From positions 1-64,000 of the forward strand of contig CBDBND010000021.1 in the NCBI GenBank assembly GCA_965207985.1: DNA of 64,000 bases, in the 5' to 3' direction. Numbering within the stretch: position 1 is the first letter of the stretch; each line of letters starts with the position of its first letter. This stretch comes from CBDBND01 sp965207985. GTDB lineage: Bacteria > Pseudomonadota > Alphaproteobacteria > Rhodospirillales > Rhodospirillaceae. Under the pieces are notes generated by a model, which saw only the letters and a program-made list of their open reading frames with translations, did not search any database and was not told the DNA's origin. Of this stretch, positions 42,921-52,382 are shown in pieces. A program made the position numbers and the translations under genes.

Positions 42921-43121
42921 ATGACGGTGTCGCAAAAGGACCCTTCGAAGAGCGAGCCTAAACCGGCCGCCGAGCATGCCGGCGATAAGAAGCCGGCTCC
43001 GGCGGTGAAAACCGACTCGGGGGATAAAAAGGAGAAGACCGGCGAGATCGGCGGACCCAAAGGCCCCGAACCGACCCGCTACGGCGACTGGGAAAAAAAG
43101 GGTCGGTGCTCTGATTTCTAG
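42921..43121 (+). CDS. SDHAF4-like DUF1674 protein
   Basis: A 66-residue protein with a charged, disordered Lys/Pro/Ala-rich first half and the conserved end EIGGPKGPEPTRYGDWEKKGRCSDF, the signature of DUF1674/SDHAF4. The mitochondrial homologue binds flavinylated SdhA and helps assemble succinate dehydrogenase; the alphaproteobacterial members are presumed to do the same. It is alone here and not next to the sdh genes. The C-terminal GRCSDF tail is complete. Confidence 0.88.
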   Translation: MTVSQKDPSKSEPKPAAEHAGDKKPAPAVKTDSGDKKEKTGEIGGPKGPEPTRYGDWEKKGRCSDF

Positions 43122-43268
43122 ATGGCCAAGTGTTGTGCCTCTGTCACCTTAAACGGTTCCTTAAAGAGCTTCCCGTAACCCTATGAGTCTGAAGAGTGAC
43201 TCAGTTTGATCACATCTGTTCAATCCCGGGTTGTCGCCCCTTGCGGGCTTAGGCGGTAAACTTAAACC

Positions 43269-44633
43269 ATGCTCTTAACTGCCTTCATTGATCGCCTGAA
43301 AGCACAGCCTAATGAGCCCGACGGAGCGCTCACCCTCGACGATCCGGAAGAAGTTTTTTACGCCGTCGAACCCCTGACCCTGTTGATCTGTCCCATGGCC
43401 GGAGACTCCACCGGACGCTCCGCCCAGCATATCGGTACCCGTTTGTCGGGCCGTTTGGGATTGAAAATAGAGGTGCTCGACCGGGCGCTGACCTCCGCCA
43501 AAGCAGATCTGTTTTTGCCCTCCTCCCTCTCCATGGCGGTGGACTTGGGATTGACGTGGCTCGACCGCCACGGCGCCGACTTGCTCATTTGGGGCGACAT
43601 GATCAACAAGGGCGGTTGGCGTTTGCGGTTCTTGAGTCGCTCCGTTTCCGTACAACCGGGAGCGGCCACGTGGACCGCCATCGACCGGCTGGAAGTGCCA
43701 GCGTTGTTCTCCGATGCTTTTAGTGATCTTGTTTTTGCCTGTGCCCTATCTATCGCCGACCTGACAACGGGCGAACAGTTCCAGGCACGGCGGGCGTTGC
43801 TTGATCCTGTGATGGAGTCCGTGCGCAACCTCACCGAAGGCGACAGCTCCGGCACCGCCGCCGAGGGGGCAACCGCTCTGAGTGCTTATGGCGCGCTTCT
43901 GCTCATGCAGGGAGCCTCCCGGGGTGACCTTAAAACCTTGGAAAAAGCCGTCTCGCTCAGCCAGGCGGCGCTGATCATGGGACAGGACGTGTTCCCGCCC
44001 CATGAGGAGGCCATCATCGGGGCGCGCATCGCCGACGGTATGTCCCTCATCAGCGACCTCAAAACCGGAACAGCCCTGCCCACCAAGACCGTCGCCTACT
44101 ACCGCACCGCCGTCGGCATGGTCGATCGCAGCGAGTTCCCGGACAACTGGGCGGCTCTGAACGTGCGCTTAGGCTTGGCCCTGCATGGCCTGGCTTTGGC
44201 GGACGAAAACCTTGATCTGTTGCAGCAGGCGGCCGATGCCATGACCGACGCCACCCGGGTGTGGACACTGACGGAACATCCCGTGCGTTGGGCCGACATT
44301 CAAAACTCTCTCGGCGGATTGTTGTTGACCATGGGCAAGCTCAGCGAAGCGCCCGACCTGTACGACAAGGCCATCAATATCTTCCTCTCCATCGCCAGTG
44401 TGTGGACCCGGACCAAAGCGCCACTGATGTGGGCGACCACGCTCGCCAACCTGGGCGCCGCCTTGAAGGAAAAAGGCGAAGAGGCTCACAGCGAAGCCAT
44501 CCTCGCCAAAGCTGCGGAAGCGTTCCGGCAATCGGCGGAGGTCTTCACCGAACTCAACATGGAGCACTACGTCACCATCATCGATGCGGAAGTGCAGACC
44601 ATCGAAGACAAGCTTGCGGTGGGGATGGTTTAA
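43269..44633 (+). CDS. tetratricopeptide-repeat protein
   Basis: A 454-residue soluble protein. The N-terminal ~170 residues form an alpha/beta domain (LTLLICPMAGDSTGRSAQHIGTRLSGRLGLKIEVLDRAL, ADLLIWGDMINKGGWRLRFLSRSV) like those preceding TPR arrays in alphaproteobacterial proteins. The C-terminal part has degenerate TPR units with the recurring pattern PDNWAALNVRLGLALHGLA, PVRWADIQNSLGGLLLTMGK and PLMWATTLANLGAALKEKGE. It probably serves as a protein-interaction scaffold. The gene stands alone and no partner is evident. Confidence 0.72.
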   Translation: MLLTAFIDRLKAQPNEPDGALTLDDPEEVFYAVEPLTLLICPMAGDSTGRSAQHIGTRLSGRLGLKIEVLDRALTSAKADLFLPSSLSMAVDLGLTWLDRHGADLLIWGDMINKGGWRLRFLSRSVSVQPGAATWTAIDRLEVPALFSDAFSDLVFACALSIADLTTGEQFQARRALLDPVMESVRNLTEGDSSGTAAEGATALSAYGALLLMQGASRGDLKTLEKAVSLSQAALIMGQDVFPPHEEAIIGARIADGMSLISDLKTGTALPTKTVAYYRTAVGMVDRSEFPDNWAALNVRLGLALHGLALADENLDLLQQAADAMTDATRVWTLTEHPVRWADIQNSLGGLLLTMGKLSEAPDLYDKAINIFLSIASVWTRTKAPLMWATTLANLGAALKEKGEEAHSEAILAKAAEAFRQSAEVFTELNMEHYVTIIDAEVQTIEDKLAVGMV

Positions 44634-44715
44634 CTCACACCGCGTCAAAGGCGGCGCTATGAATTCCATGAATGGCCGCGCCGTTGTCCTGGTTTTCTTT
44701 GCGAATGCTCATGGA

Positions 44716-45546
44716 TTATGGAGCACGTGCTTCGACATAAGCGATGGGTATTGAAAGCCTAAGCTCTCCTTCATCGGCAACCATCTTGACGATTTTCTGT
44801 CTAACTAAGGCCACGACATCCGCATGAGAAACTTGTTCGGCGATGGCGAGCCAAGGCTCCTTAAAGGCCAGGCGAACAAAAGGATGCGTCCAAAACGCTT
44901 CCCAAGAACTGTACCTAAGGACGCCTGTCTTGCGTTCAACGACGTCGACGGAAAAATCAGCACTCTCCAGCAAATTGACAAGTTCATCGTGCGACATGCG
45001 GGTCGAAATATGATGGTTCAAACTTTCAATGGCTTTGGTCTCGTTCAAGTCTTTAAGAACGTCTGTGAAGGCGTCGTAGAACCCATCCATATGACCGCGC
45101 AAGTTAGTCGTTAAGGCAAGCGTGCCTCGGGGTTTAAGAACCCTTGCACATTCTTTCGTGACCGACTCTGGCTTCGAGAAATTGTTTATGCCGAGATTGG
45201 AGACGACGAGATCAAACGTATCGTCGTCGAAATCCATGGCTGATGCGTCATCGACATTGGCTTCCGCGTTTGGCAAACCCCATGTCTTGATCTTTTGCCG
45301 CGCCCGTTCGATGGCCTCTTTCCACGTATCGAGTCCCGTAACCTGGCAGGCTGGTCCGAAACGGCCCGCTAACTCGATCAACGGAAAACCGGTCCCGCAA
45401 CCCACATCGAGAACGCGTTCAAAGGGTCCCATGGGCAGGTGGTCGAGCAGCACGGTGCCGGCAAGTGCAGACCAAAGAGAGAGGTCGTCGCAAGACGCCA
45501 CAAACGACGGATCTTGAATGTCAAATTCACTATCGTCGTTAGTCAT
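44716..45546 (-). CDS. class I SAM-dependent methyltransferase
   Basis: A 276-residue protein: ERVLDVGCGTGFPLIELAGRFGPACQVTGLDTWKEAIERAR, then NVDDASAMDFDDDTFDLVVSNLGINNFSKPESVTKECARVLKPRGTLALTTN. The C-terminal third is helical and acidic. It resembles ubiquinone/menaquinone-type and small-molecule methyltransferases. It is 18 bp downstream of acsA on the same strand and may be cotranscribed. Substrate unknown. Confidence 0.8.
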   Translation of the reverse strand: MTNDDSEFDIQDPSFVASCDDLSLWSALAGTVLLDHLPMGPFERVLDVGCGTGFPLIELAGRFGPACQVTGLDTWKEAIERARQKIKTWGLPNAEANVDDASAMDFDDDTFDLVVSNLGINNFSKPESVTKECARVLKPRGTLALTTNLRGHMDGFYDAFTDVLKDLNETKAIESLNHHISTRMSHDELVNLLESADFSVDVVERKTGVLRYSSWEAFWTHPFVRLAFKEPWLAIAEQVSHADVVALVRQKIVKMVADEGELRLSIPIAYVEARAP

Positions 45547-45564
45547 GCCGGACTGGTCACGGTC

Positions 45565-47505
45565 TCACGCGCCAGCCCGGTTGTTGACGAGATCGTCCAC
45601 CACGCTCGGGTCGGCCAAGGTCGACGTATCACCGAGGGAGTCCACGTCGTCTTCGGCGATCTTGCGCAAGATGCGGCGCATGATTTTACCGGAGCGGGTT
45701 TTGGGCAAACCGGGCGCCCATTGCAGATGATCGGGCTTGGCGATGGCGCCGATATCATTGCGCACCCAGTCGATCAGTTCATCGTGGAGATCGGGTGTCG
45801 GGTCCGTCCCTTCCATGAGGGTGACATAGGCGTAGATGCCCTGGCCCTTGATGTCGTGGGGGTAGCCGACCACCGCCGCTTCGGCCACGGCTTTGTGTTC
45901 CACCAGCGAGCTTTCAATCTCCGCCGTGCCCATGCGATGGCCTGAGACGTTGAGCACGTCGTCCACCCGCCCGGTGATCCAGTAGTAACCGTCTTCGTCC
46001 CGGCGGCAGCCGTCGCCGGTGAAGTATTTGCCGGGGTATTGCACGAAGTAAGTTTGGACAAACCGTTCGTGGTCTCCGAAGACCGTGCGCATCTGCCCGG
46101 GCCAGGAGTCTTTCATGCACAGATACCCCTCGGCGGGTCCGTCCAGTTCTTTGCCGTCCGCGTCCACCAGGCAGGGTTGGATGCCGAAGAAGGGCCGGGT
46201 GGCCGAGCCTGGTTTGAGCGTTGTCGCCCCCGGCAGCGGGGAGATGAGAATGCCGCCGGTCTCCGTCTGCCACCAGGTGTCGACGATGGGGCAGCGGCCG
46301 TCGCCGACGACCCGGTGATACCAGAGCCAGGCTTCCGGATTGATGGGCTCGCCGACGGTGCCGAGCAAGCGCAGCGTGGTGCGCGACGTGCGTTTGACCG
46401 GCTCGTCCCCTTCTCGCATGAGCGCGCGCAGGGCTGTCGGCGCGGTGTAAAACGTATTCACGCCGTGTTTGTCGACCACGTCCCAGACGCGGCTGGAGTT
46501 TGGATAGTTGGGCACGCCTTCGAACATCAACGTGATGGCGCCGTTGGCGAGCGGCCCGTAAACGATGTAAGTGTGGCCGGTAACCCAACCGACGTCGGCA
46601 GTACACCAATAGACCTGGCGGGCGTCGTAATCGAACACGTATTTGTGGGTCATGGCGGCATAGACCATGTAGCCGCCGGTGGTGTGCAACACGCCCTTGG
46701 GTTTTCCCGTGGATCCAGACGTGTAGAGAATGAACAGGGGGTCTTCCGCACTCATTTCTTCCGGCTCGCACCAGGTGCCCTCTGCCTCGCACATGACGTG
46801 GTACCAGAGGTCCCTCGGTGATTGCATAGGAACACCCACTTCCGTGCGTTCCACCACCACCACGTGACGCACGCCCGGGCATTGTTCCAGGGCTTTGTCC
46901 ACGTTTGCCTTGAGAGGAATGGTTTTGCCGCCGCGGACTCCTTCGTCGGCGGTAACCACCAGCTCCGCGTCACAGTCGTTGATCCGGTCCGCCAAAGACT
47001 GGGGCGCGAAACCTCCGAACACCACCGAGTGCACCGCGCCGATGCGCGCGCAGGCGAGCATGGCCACAGCCGCTTCGACGATCATCGGCATGTAAATACA
47101 CACCCGGTCACCTTTTTTGACTTTGAGGGTCTTCAGCACATTGGCAAAACGGCAGACTTGCTCATGCAAGTCCGCGTAGGTGACGGCTTTTTCGTCGTTG
47201 GGATCGTCCCCTTCCCAGATGATGGCGATGTCCGTGCCGAGTTTATCGAGATGCCGGTCAAGACAGTTGTAACAAGCGTTCAAAGTGCCGTCTTCGAACC
47301 ACTTGATGGAAACATCTTCGGCCCCGTACTTGACCGACTTCACTTTGGAGTAGGGTGTCATCCAGTCGATGATCCGTCCGTGTTCCCGCCAAAAACTTTC
47401 CGGGTCTTCGACGGAACGGTTGTACATCTCCTGATACTGGTCGTCGGTGACCAACGCGGTCTTGGTCCAATCTTCGGGAACATCGATGACGGTGTGGTCG
47501 GTCAT
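45565..47505 (-). CDS. acsA: acetyl-CoA synthetase
   Basis: A 646-residue AMP-forming synthetase of normal length. The N-terminal ACAS domain has NACYNCLDRHL; the P-loop is LYTSGSTGKPKGVLHTTGGY; the substrate region reads VDTWWQTETGGILISP; and the C-terminal KTRSGKIMRRILRKIAEDD contains the Lys needed for adenylation, target of acetylation control. It converts acetate to acetyl-CoA via acetyl-AMP. The strong match along the full length makes the call firm. Confidence 0.95.
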   Translation of the reverse strand: MTDHTVIDVPEDWTKTALVTDDQYQEMYNRSVEDPESFWREHGRIIDWMTPYSKVKSVKYGAEDVSIKWFEDGTLNACYNCLDRHLDKLGTDIAIIWEGDDPNDEKAVTYADLHEQVCRFANVLKTLKVKKGDRVCIYMPMIVEAAVAMLACARIGAVHSVVFGGFAPQSLADRINDCDAELVVTADEGVRGGKTIPLKANVDKALEQCPGVRHVVVVERTEVGVPMQSPRDLWYHVMCEAEGTWCEPEEMSAEDPLFILYTSGSTGKPKGVLHTTGGYMVYAAMTHKYVFDYDARQVYWCTADVGWVTGHTYIVYGPLANGAITLMFEGVPNYPNSSRVWDVVDKHGVNTFYTAPTALRALMREGDEPVKRTSRTTLRLLGTVGEPINPEAWLWYHRVVGDGRCPIVDTWWQTETGGILISPLPGATTLKPGSATRPFFGIQPCLVDADGKELDGPAEGYLCMKDSWPGQMRTVFGDHERFVQTYFVQYPGKYFTGDGCRRDEDGYYWITGRVDDVLNVSGHRMGTAEIESSLVEHKAVAEAAVVGYPHDIKGQGIYAYVTLMEGTDPTPDLHDELIDWVRNDIGAIAKPDHLQWAPGLPKTRSGKIMRRILRKIAEDDVDSLGDTSTLADPSVVDDLVNNRAGA

Positions 47506-47609
47506 GGCGGCGTCTCCTGTTGCCGGTTGTTGGGTCCGGCGCGGCTTTTCTCTTTACCGGTGATGATGCCCGATGGATTTGACCCAAGTCACCCTTTTGC
47601 TGTGACGGC

Positions 47610-47975
47610 CTAATATTGTTCGGGAATAACGATCACCTCACCGTTCTCCACCTTCACAGGGAACGGCCTTAGGCTTTTGCCCCGGCAGGGCCCGCGGGTG
47701 CAGAAGCCATCCCGGGGGCGGAAGTGGGCCCCATGCATGGTGCAAAGCAGGTAATTTCCGGTGAGATCAAAGAAGGTGTCCCCCAGCATGTTGAGCGGTA
47801 CCCGGGCGTGGGGGCAGGAGTTGACGTAGGCAAAGATGTCGCCCTGCCACTCCACCACCATGATGGAGTACTGCACTTCGCCGTCGACGATGACCACGTC
47901 CTTGGCCCGGGTGGCGGCAAGTTCCTCCACCCGGCAGAGCACACGGCCGGCCAATTCATCGGGATCGGGGAGCAT
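47610..47975 (-). CDS. Rieske [2Fe-2S] protein
   Basis: A 121-residue single Rieske domain: ligands in NSCPHARVPLN (CxH) and LLCTMHGAHFRPRDGFCTRGPCRGKSLRPF (CxxH). No membrane anchor, so it is a soluble ferredoxin such as those serving ring-hydroxylating oxygenases or nitrite reductase small subunits. It lies 105 bp upstream of acsA and 23 bp downstream of the YciI-type gene on the same strand, which suggests a small operon. The electron acceptor is unknown. Confidence 0.82.
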   Translation of the reverse strand: MLPDPDELAGRVLCRVEELAATRAKDVVIVDGEVQYSIMVVEWQGDIFAYVNSCPHARVPLNMLGDTFFDLTGNYLLCTMHGAHFRPRDGFCTRGPCRGKSLRPFPVKVENGEVIVIPEQY

Positions 47976-47998
47976 GAGTTTGAGTCTGCCTGCGCCCT

Positions 47999-48283
47999 TT
48001 ACGTCATGGGCAGGATATTGCGGCTGGGGCGCATGATGACGGATTCGAACAAGCCCGCCTTGTAATAGGGCTCGTTCTTGATCCAGTCGCGGGCCGCGTC
48101 CGTGGAGTCAAACTCCAGAATGTAGAGGCTGCCTTTGAAGGTTTCCCCATCGTCATCGAACAGCGGACCCACATAGGCGCCGTCGGGCATGTTGGCCTTG
48201 AGCCATTCCAGATGGTTTGGCCGGGTGGCCATGCGCAGGTCCAGATGATTGGGTTTATCGAGACACATGATGGCAACGAGCAT
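47999..48283 (-). CDS. YciI-family protein
   Basis: A 94-residue ferredoxin-like alpha-beta protein: MLVAIMCLDKPNHLDLRMATRPNHLEWLKAN, then GAYVGPLFDDDGETFKGSLYILEFDSTDAARDWIKNEPYYKAGLFESVIMRP. The His and Asp conserved in YciI appear in RPNHLEW and LFDDDG. YciI proteins have a putative active site but mostly unknown substrates; some are dehalogenases or pathway accessory enzymes. Linked to the Rieske gene. Confidence 0.82.
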   Translation of the reverse strand: MLVAIMCLDKPNHLDLRMATRPNHLEWLKANMPDGAYVGPLFDDDGETFKGSLYILEFDSTDAARDWIKNEPYYKAGLFESVIMRPSRNILPMT

Positions 48284-48315
48284 GACTGGCGTCCTTTGTT
48301 AATTTATCGGATTGC

Positions 48316-49347
48316 TTAGCCGTGAAACTGAACGATGCCGGAGAGGCATTTGGGCGCGATGGTGACGCGGGCGAGAATCTCCCCGTTCTCCAGCGACACT
48401 TTGACCACGTCTCCGGTGAACCAGTTGGCGGCGTAGGCGGTCTCGCCGTTGAGGTCCGGCGCGATCAGCGCCCAGCCGAATCCCTCGAGAGGAAAGCTGG
48501 CCACTTCTTGTCCTGATTCCGACAGCACCGTCACTTTGGTGCCCAAAGGCAGCACGAGTTTGTCGTCTTTGAGATGTTCCACATCGAACATCATGGCCGG
48601 CGGCCCACCGGGTGGTGCATCGGGCAAGGTCATAAGATCGGCCAATTGCACGCCGGCATTTAAATCGAAACGCATCAGCCGCGGGCCGGTCTCCGAGGTG
48701 TAGATCAGGGTATGGCCATCGGAGGCCAATGTGGTGTGGGTCGCGCCCATGCTGCCGCTGACGCCGCCGTGCACCTCAGGGACGAACTTCCGGACGAGGC
48801 TTTCGTTTGCGTCGTATTCGTAAATCTCCCCATGACCGACGCTGTCGGGATCATCGGGCAGATAAGGGTAGCGAGTGGTGAGGTTCTCCGGCTGGGCGCT
48901 GCCCTTGAGGTACTCGATCAAGACGAAGTTTCCGTTGTCGAGAAACTGCACCGAGCCAAAGGGACGGTCGGCGAATTTCTTCGTCGGCAGAAGCGTGCCG
49001 TCGGGTTTCACCCGCACCACAACCCAGGCAAAGCTGTCGAATGCCCACAACGTATCGTCCGGCCCAAAGGTGAGACCACCAACAAGGTGTGAGGTATCTT
49101 CGATCCACAGCACACCTTTGAGGTTGAGATCGGCATCAAACTGGAGGATGCGGCCGCGACCGGCGTGATCGTCGTCGGGATCGTTCAGCAGTGTCGCGCC
49201 GATAAACACGTCACCGGGGGCGAAGGCTTGGAGGGTTGACTCGCTCGGTTCAAAATTGCTCATGGATCCGTCCTCGCTCATTGCCGGACTCGCCAGAAAC
49301 AGCCCGCAAATAAAGATCAGGTCTTTAAGAATCAAATGTCGTTTCAT
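48316..49347 (-). CDS. exported beta-propeller-like protein (SMP-30/NHL type)
   Basis: A 343-residue protein with a signal peptide (LKDLIFICGLFLASPAMS). Repeating blocks of the type GDVFIGATLL, GRGRILQFDADLNLKGVLW, GGLTFGPDDTLWAFD, GSVQFLDNGNFVLIEY, GEIYEYDANESLVRKF and ETAYAANWFTGDVVKVSLENGEIL suggest a six-bladed propeller such as SMP-30 or NHL. It is probably periplasmic and may be a lactonase or ligand sensor. It lies 32 bp upstream of the YciI gene. Confidence 0.72.
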   Translation of the reverse strand: MKRHLILKDLIFICGLFLASPAMSEDGSMSNFEPSESTLQAFAPGDVFIGATLLNDPDDDHAGRGRILQFDADLNLKGVLWIEDTSHLVGGLTFGPDDTLWAFDSFAWVVVRVKPDGTLLPTKKFADRPFGSVQFLDNGNFVLIEYLKGSAQPENLTTRYPYLPDDPDSVGHGEIYEYDANESLVRKFVPEVHGGVSGSMGATHTTLASDGHTLIYTSETGPRLMRFDLNAGVQLADLMTLPDAPPGGPPAMMFDVEHLKDDKLVLPLGTKVTVLSESGQEVASFPLEGFGWALIAPDLNGETAYAANWFTGDVVKVSLENGEILARVTIAPKCLSGIVQFHG

Positions 49348-49546
49348 TTACTGGTCAGCATCAGATGGGCGCAATGTCATCGGTTTTTTCCGCCGCGCTT
49401 GGGGGGTAAGAGCGTTCAAAACACAACACTGGCGGACCGTTCACCTAAACCTATGTTTTGCGTGGAAATGATGGGTGGGATAATATAAAAATAGAAAAGT
49501 TATATGAACATAATTAAGTTCCGGGACGCCGCCGTTCCAACGTCCC

Positions 49547-50812
49547 ATGAAATTTACGTTCATTGCAAACGCCTGCGCGATCATTGAGACCGCGGGAACC
49601 CGAATCTTGACCGATCCCTGGATCAAAGACAGTGTGTTTGATGGTGCTTGGTATCACTACCCGCCCCTTAAAACGTCACCTGAAACCCTGGTTGATGTAG
49701 ATGCCATTTACGTTAGCCATCTGCATCCGGATCATTTTGACGAGCGGACCTTTCCGATGTTCGACAAAGGTTTGCCAATCATTGTCCTCGACCATCCGCC
49801 AAATTATTTGCATGCAAATTTACAACGTTTGGGCTTTCTCAATCTCGTTGCGGTGAAACCTGGCGAGACGGCAGCCGTAGGCGATATCGACGTAACGCTT
49901 TACGCCCCCTTTGCCAAAAACGTGTTCCACGAAGCGGCTGTGGGCAATCTGATCGATTCTGCGTGCGTCTTTAAGGGCGACGGCCAAACGCTGCTCAACA
50001 CCAACGACAACCGCCCGACTTTAGAGGCGGCCAGTGAATTAAGCCGCCGCCACGGTCAGTTTGACTTGGTGCTTTTAACCTACAACGGCGCAGGCCCATA
50101 CCCGAGCTGCTTTGACAATTTATCAGAGGCAGAAAAACTGAAAGAGCACAAACGCATCGTTGCACGCAATTTAGATGCCATGTGTTCTCTGGCAAACGCT
50201 TTCGATACGCGAGCGGTGATGCCGTTCGCCGGTGCCTACGTGATTGGCGGTCGCAATTGGCGGAAGAACGACTATCTCGGAACAACAACGTGGGACCACG
50301 CCAAGTCTTATTTGGAAGAGCAGGCGTGTAAATGTCGCGTTATCACCATGCGCGAAGGAAGCACATTGTCTTTGGATACGTTGGACATGGTGGGCAACAA
50401 CGCCGTCGTCAATACTGCAGATAGGGCCCGTTATATTGAAAACACACTGAGTGCTATGCCTTATGCCTATGAGCGAGACAGAAAACCGGATCGATCGGTA
50501 TTGATCAATGACATTGAGTGCGCATCCATAAGAATGAAAGAAAGGGCGCGGAAGTTTGGGCTTTCGACGGGGACTAACACGTATCTTTCTGTGGATGACA
50601 CGTTGGTCCAAATTCTCCCGGCATTCAAAGTATGCACCCGTGTAGAAGAACCTGCCTTACGGTGTTCAATGGATTTAAGATTGCTCCGGCGTATTCTGGA
50701 TCGCAAAAGCCACTGGAATAACGCCGAGATTGGAACCCATATCACGTTTTACAGAGAGCCGAACCTTTACCAGCCCGACCTGCATACGATGTTGCAGTTT
50801 TTTCATCTATAA
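49547..50812 (+). CDS. metallo-beta-lactamase-fold hydrolase, UlaG/CMAH-like
   Basis: A 421-residue protein. The first ~240 residues are a metallo-beta-lactamase domain: FIANACAIIETAGTRILTDPWI, the metal motif SHLHPDHFDER (HxHxDH) and LLNTNDN. The C-terminal ~90 residues (VDDTLVQILPAFKVCTRVEEPALRCSMDLRLLRRILDRKSHWNNAEIGTHITFYREP) form a separate alpha/beta module like that following the MBL domain in CMP-sialic-acid-hydroxylase relatives. Homologues occur in O-antigen loci. It lacks the Rieske domain of CMAH, so hydroxylation is not implied. Codon use is more AT-rich than in neighbours, suggesting acquisition. Confidence 0.75.
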   Translation: MKFTFIANACAIIETAGTRILTDPWIKDSVFDGAWYHYPPLKTSPETLVDVDAIYVSHLHPDHFDERTFPMFDKGLPIIVLDHPPNYLHANLQRLGFLNLVAVKPGETAAVGDIDVTLYAPFAKNVFHEAAVGNLIDSACVFKGDGQTLLNTNDNRPTLEAASELSRRHGQFDLVLLTYNGAGPYPSCFDNLSEAEKLKEHKRIVARNLDAMCSLANAFDTRAVMPFAGAYVIGGRNWRKNDYLGTTTWDHAKSYLEEQACKCRVITMREGSTLSLDTLDMVGNNAVVNTADRARYIENTLSAMPYAYERDRKPDRSVLINDIECASIRMKERARKFGLSTGTNTYLSVDDTLVQILPAFKVCTRVEEPALRCSMDLRLLRRILDRKSHWNNAEIGTHITFYREPNLYQPDLHTMLQFFHL

Positions 50813-50839
50813 GACGCGTTCACTCTTTTTGAGACGGGA

Positions 50840-52273
50840 TTACCCTTTATCCCGGCCATAGTCATCTTCCATGCGGACGATGTCGTCTTCACCCACATAC
50901 TCGCCTGACTGCACCTCGATCATTTCCAGATCCACTTTGCCGGGGTTTTCCAGCCGGTGGACAGTGCCTGCCGGTATAAACGTGGATTCATTCTCACCGA
51001 GGAGAAAGGTCTCTTCCCCGTTGGTCACCATGGCCGCGCCTTGAACCACCACCCAGTGTTCGGAACGATGCCAATGTTTTTGTAGGGACAGCTTGGCCCC
51101 CGGTTTCACGCCGATGCGCTTGACCTTGAAGCGTTCGCCTTCATCCACGGTTTGGAACCAACCCCAGGGCCGGTAGGTCTTGGCATGAGCCGTGGCCACT
51201 TCCTTACCGTCTTCCTTGAGTTGGGCGACCACGTCTTTGACTTGCTGGTCGCGAGCCTTATCGGCCACCAGGACCGCATCGTCGGTGACCACCACCACGG
51301 CGCCGTCGAGCCCGACCACCGCCGTGGTCTGCCGGCCGGAGCGCACATAGGTGTCTTTGGTGTCGATGGCAAGCACGTCGCCGAGCAAAGTGTTTTCGTT
51401 TTTGTCCTGATCGCTTTCCGCATGGAGGGCTGACCAGGAGCCCACATCCGACCACCCCATGTCGACGGGGATGACGGCTGCCTTGTCGGTGCGTTCCATA
51501 ACGCCATAGTCAATGGATTGGCTCGGCACGCTGCCGAAGGTCTCAGCATCGAGGCGAAAGAAGAACAGGTCATTAGAACCTTGATCCAAGGCCGCTTTAC
51601 ACCCGGGGCTGATGTTGGGCTCGAAGCGGCCGAGTTCGTCGAGAAACAGTTTTGCTTTGAACAGAAAAATTCCCGCGTTCCAAAAGTAGTCACCGGATTG
51701 AACAAACGTTTCAGCGGTGCCTTTGTCAGGCTTTTCGGAGAACGCTGCGACAGAACAAACTTCATCTTGAAGTACTTCACCCCGTTTGATGTAGCCGTAG
51801 GCTGTCGATGGTTCCGTCGGGGCAACGCCAAAGGTCAAAAGATGGCCGTCCTGGGCGGCGGAAAGTGCGGCGGCCGCCGCGGCCCTGAAAGCCTCTGGTT
51901 TGCGCACGAGATGATCGGACGGCATGACCAGCAGCAGCGCATCGGGTTCATCGGCCACAACATGGGCGGCGACGGCGACAGCAGGGGCGGTGTTGCGGCC
52001 TTCGGGCTCGATGATGATAGCTTTGGGTTCAACCCCCACTTCGCGCAGCTGTTCGGCGACGATGAAACGATGGGCGTCATTGCAAACGATAATGGGCGTG
52101 GCGACGGCGGGCGTGGTGTCGGGTCCGAGCCTGAGAGCGGTGTCCTGAATAAGGGTCTTATCGCCGGTCAGAGCCTGTAGCTGCTTGGGATACTGTTCCC
52201 GCGAGAGGGGCCACAAGCGCGAACCGGATCCACCGGAGAGAATAACGGGATGGATGGTCGGCTGTGACGCCAA
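50840..52273 (-). CDS. manC: mannose-1-phosphate guanylyltransferase/mannose-6-phosphate isomerase
   Basis: A 477-residue type II PMI-GMP enzyme: N-terminal nucleotidyltransferase signature ILSGGSGSRLWPLSREQYPKQL, the GYIKRGEVL and FWNAGIFLFKAKLFLDEL segments, and the C-terminal cupin RPWGWFQTVDEGERFKVKRIGVKPGAKLSLQKHWHRSEHWVVVQG. It makes GDP-mannose, a precursor for fucose, rhamnose and mannose in surface glycans. It belongs functionally with the sugar genes at 23-36 kb though separated by 15 kb. Confidence 0.93.
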   Translation of the reverse strand: MASQPTIHPVILSGGSGSRLWPLSREQYPKQLQALTGDKTLIQDTALRLGPDTTPAVATPIIVCNDAHRFIVAEQLREVGVEPKAIIIEPEGRNTAPAVAVAAHVVADEPDALLLVMPSDHLVRKPEAFRAAAAAALSAAQDGHLLTFGVAPTEPSTAYGYIKRGEVLQDEVCSVAAFSEKPDKGTAETFVQSGDYFWNAGIFLFKAKLFLDELGRFEPNISPGCKAALDQGSNDLFFFRLDAETFGSVPSQSIDYGVMERTDKAAVIPVDMGWSDVGSWSALHAESDQDKNENTLLGDVLAIDTKDTYVRSGRQTTAVVGLDGAVVVVTDDAVLVADKARDQQVKDVVAQLKEDGKEVATAHAKTYRPWGWFQTVDEGERFKVKRIGVKPGAKLSLQKHWHRSEHWVVVQGAAMVTNGEETFLLGENESTFIPAGTVHRLENPGKVDLEMIEVQSGEYVGEDDIVRMEDDYGRDKG

Positions 52274-52382
52274 AGGTTAGCTCCCATATGGAGTGTCTGT
52301 TGGATTGCTTGTGCGGGTTTACCTCAATTCCGGGGGCGCAGGCCAGAGAGGGGCGCGTTTGAGTCGTAAGACCACCGGCATC

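Noticed and set aside
45914..46882. A 322-codon frame inside acsA on the same strand
   Set aside because: Arg/His-rich out-of-phase reading of a well-supported acetyl-CoA synthetase gene.
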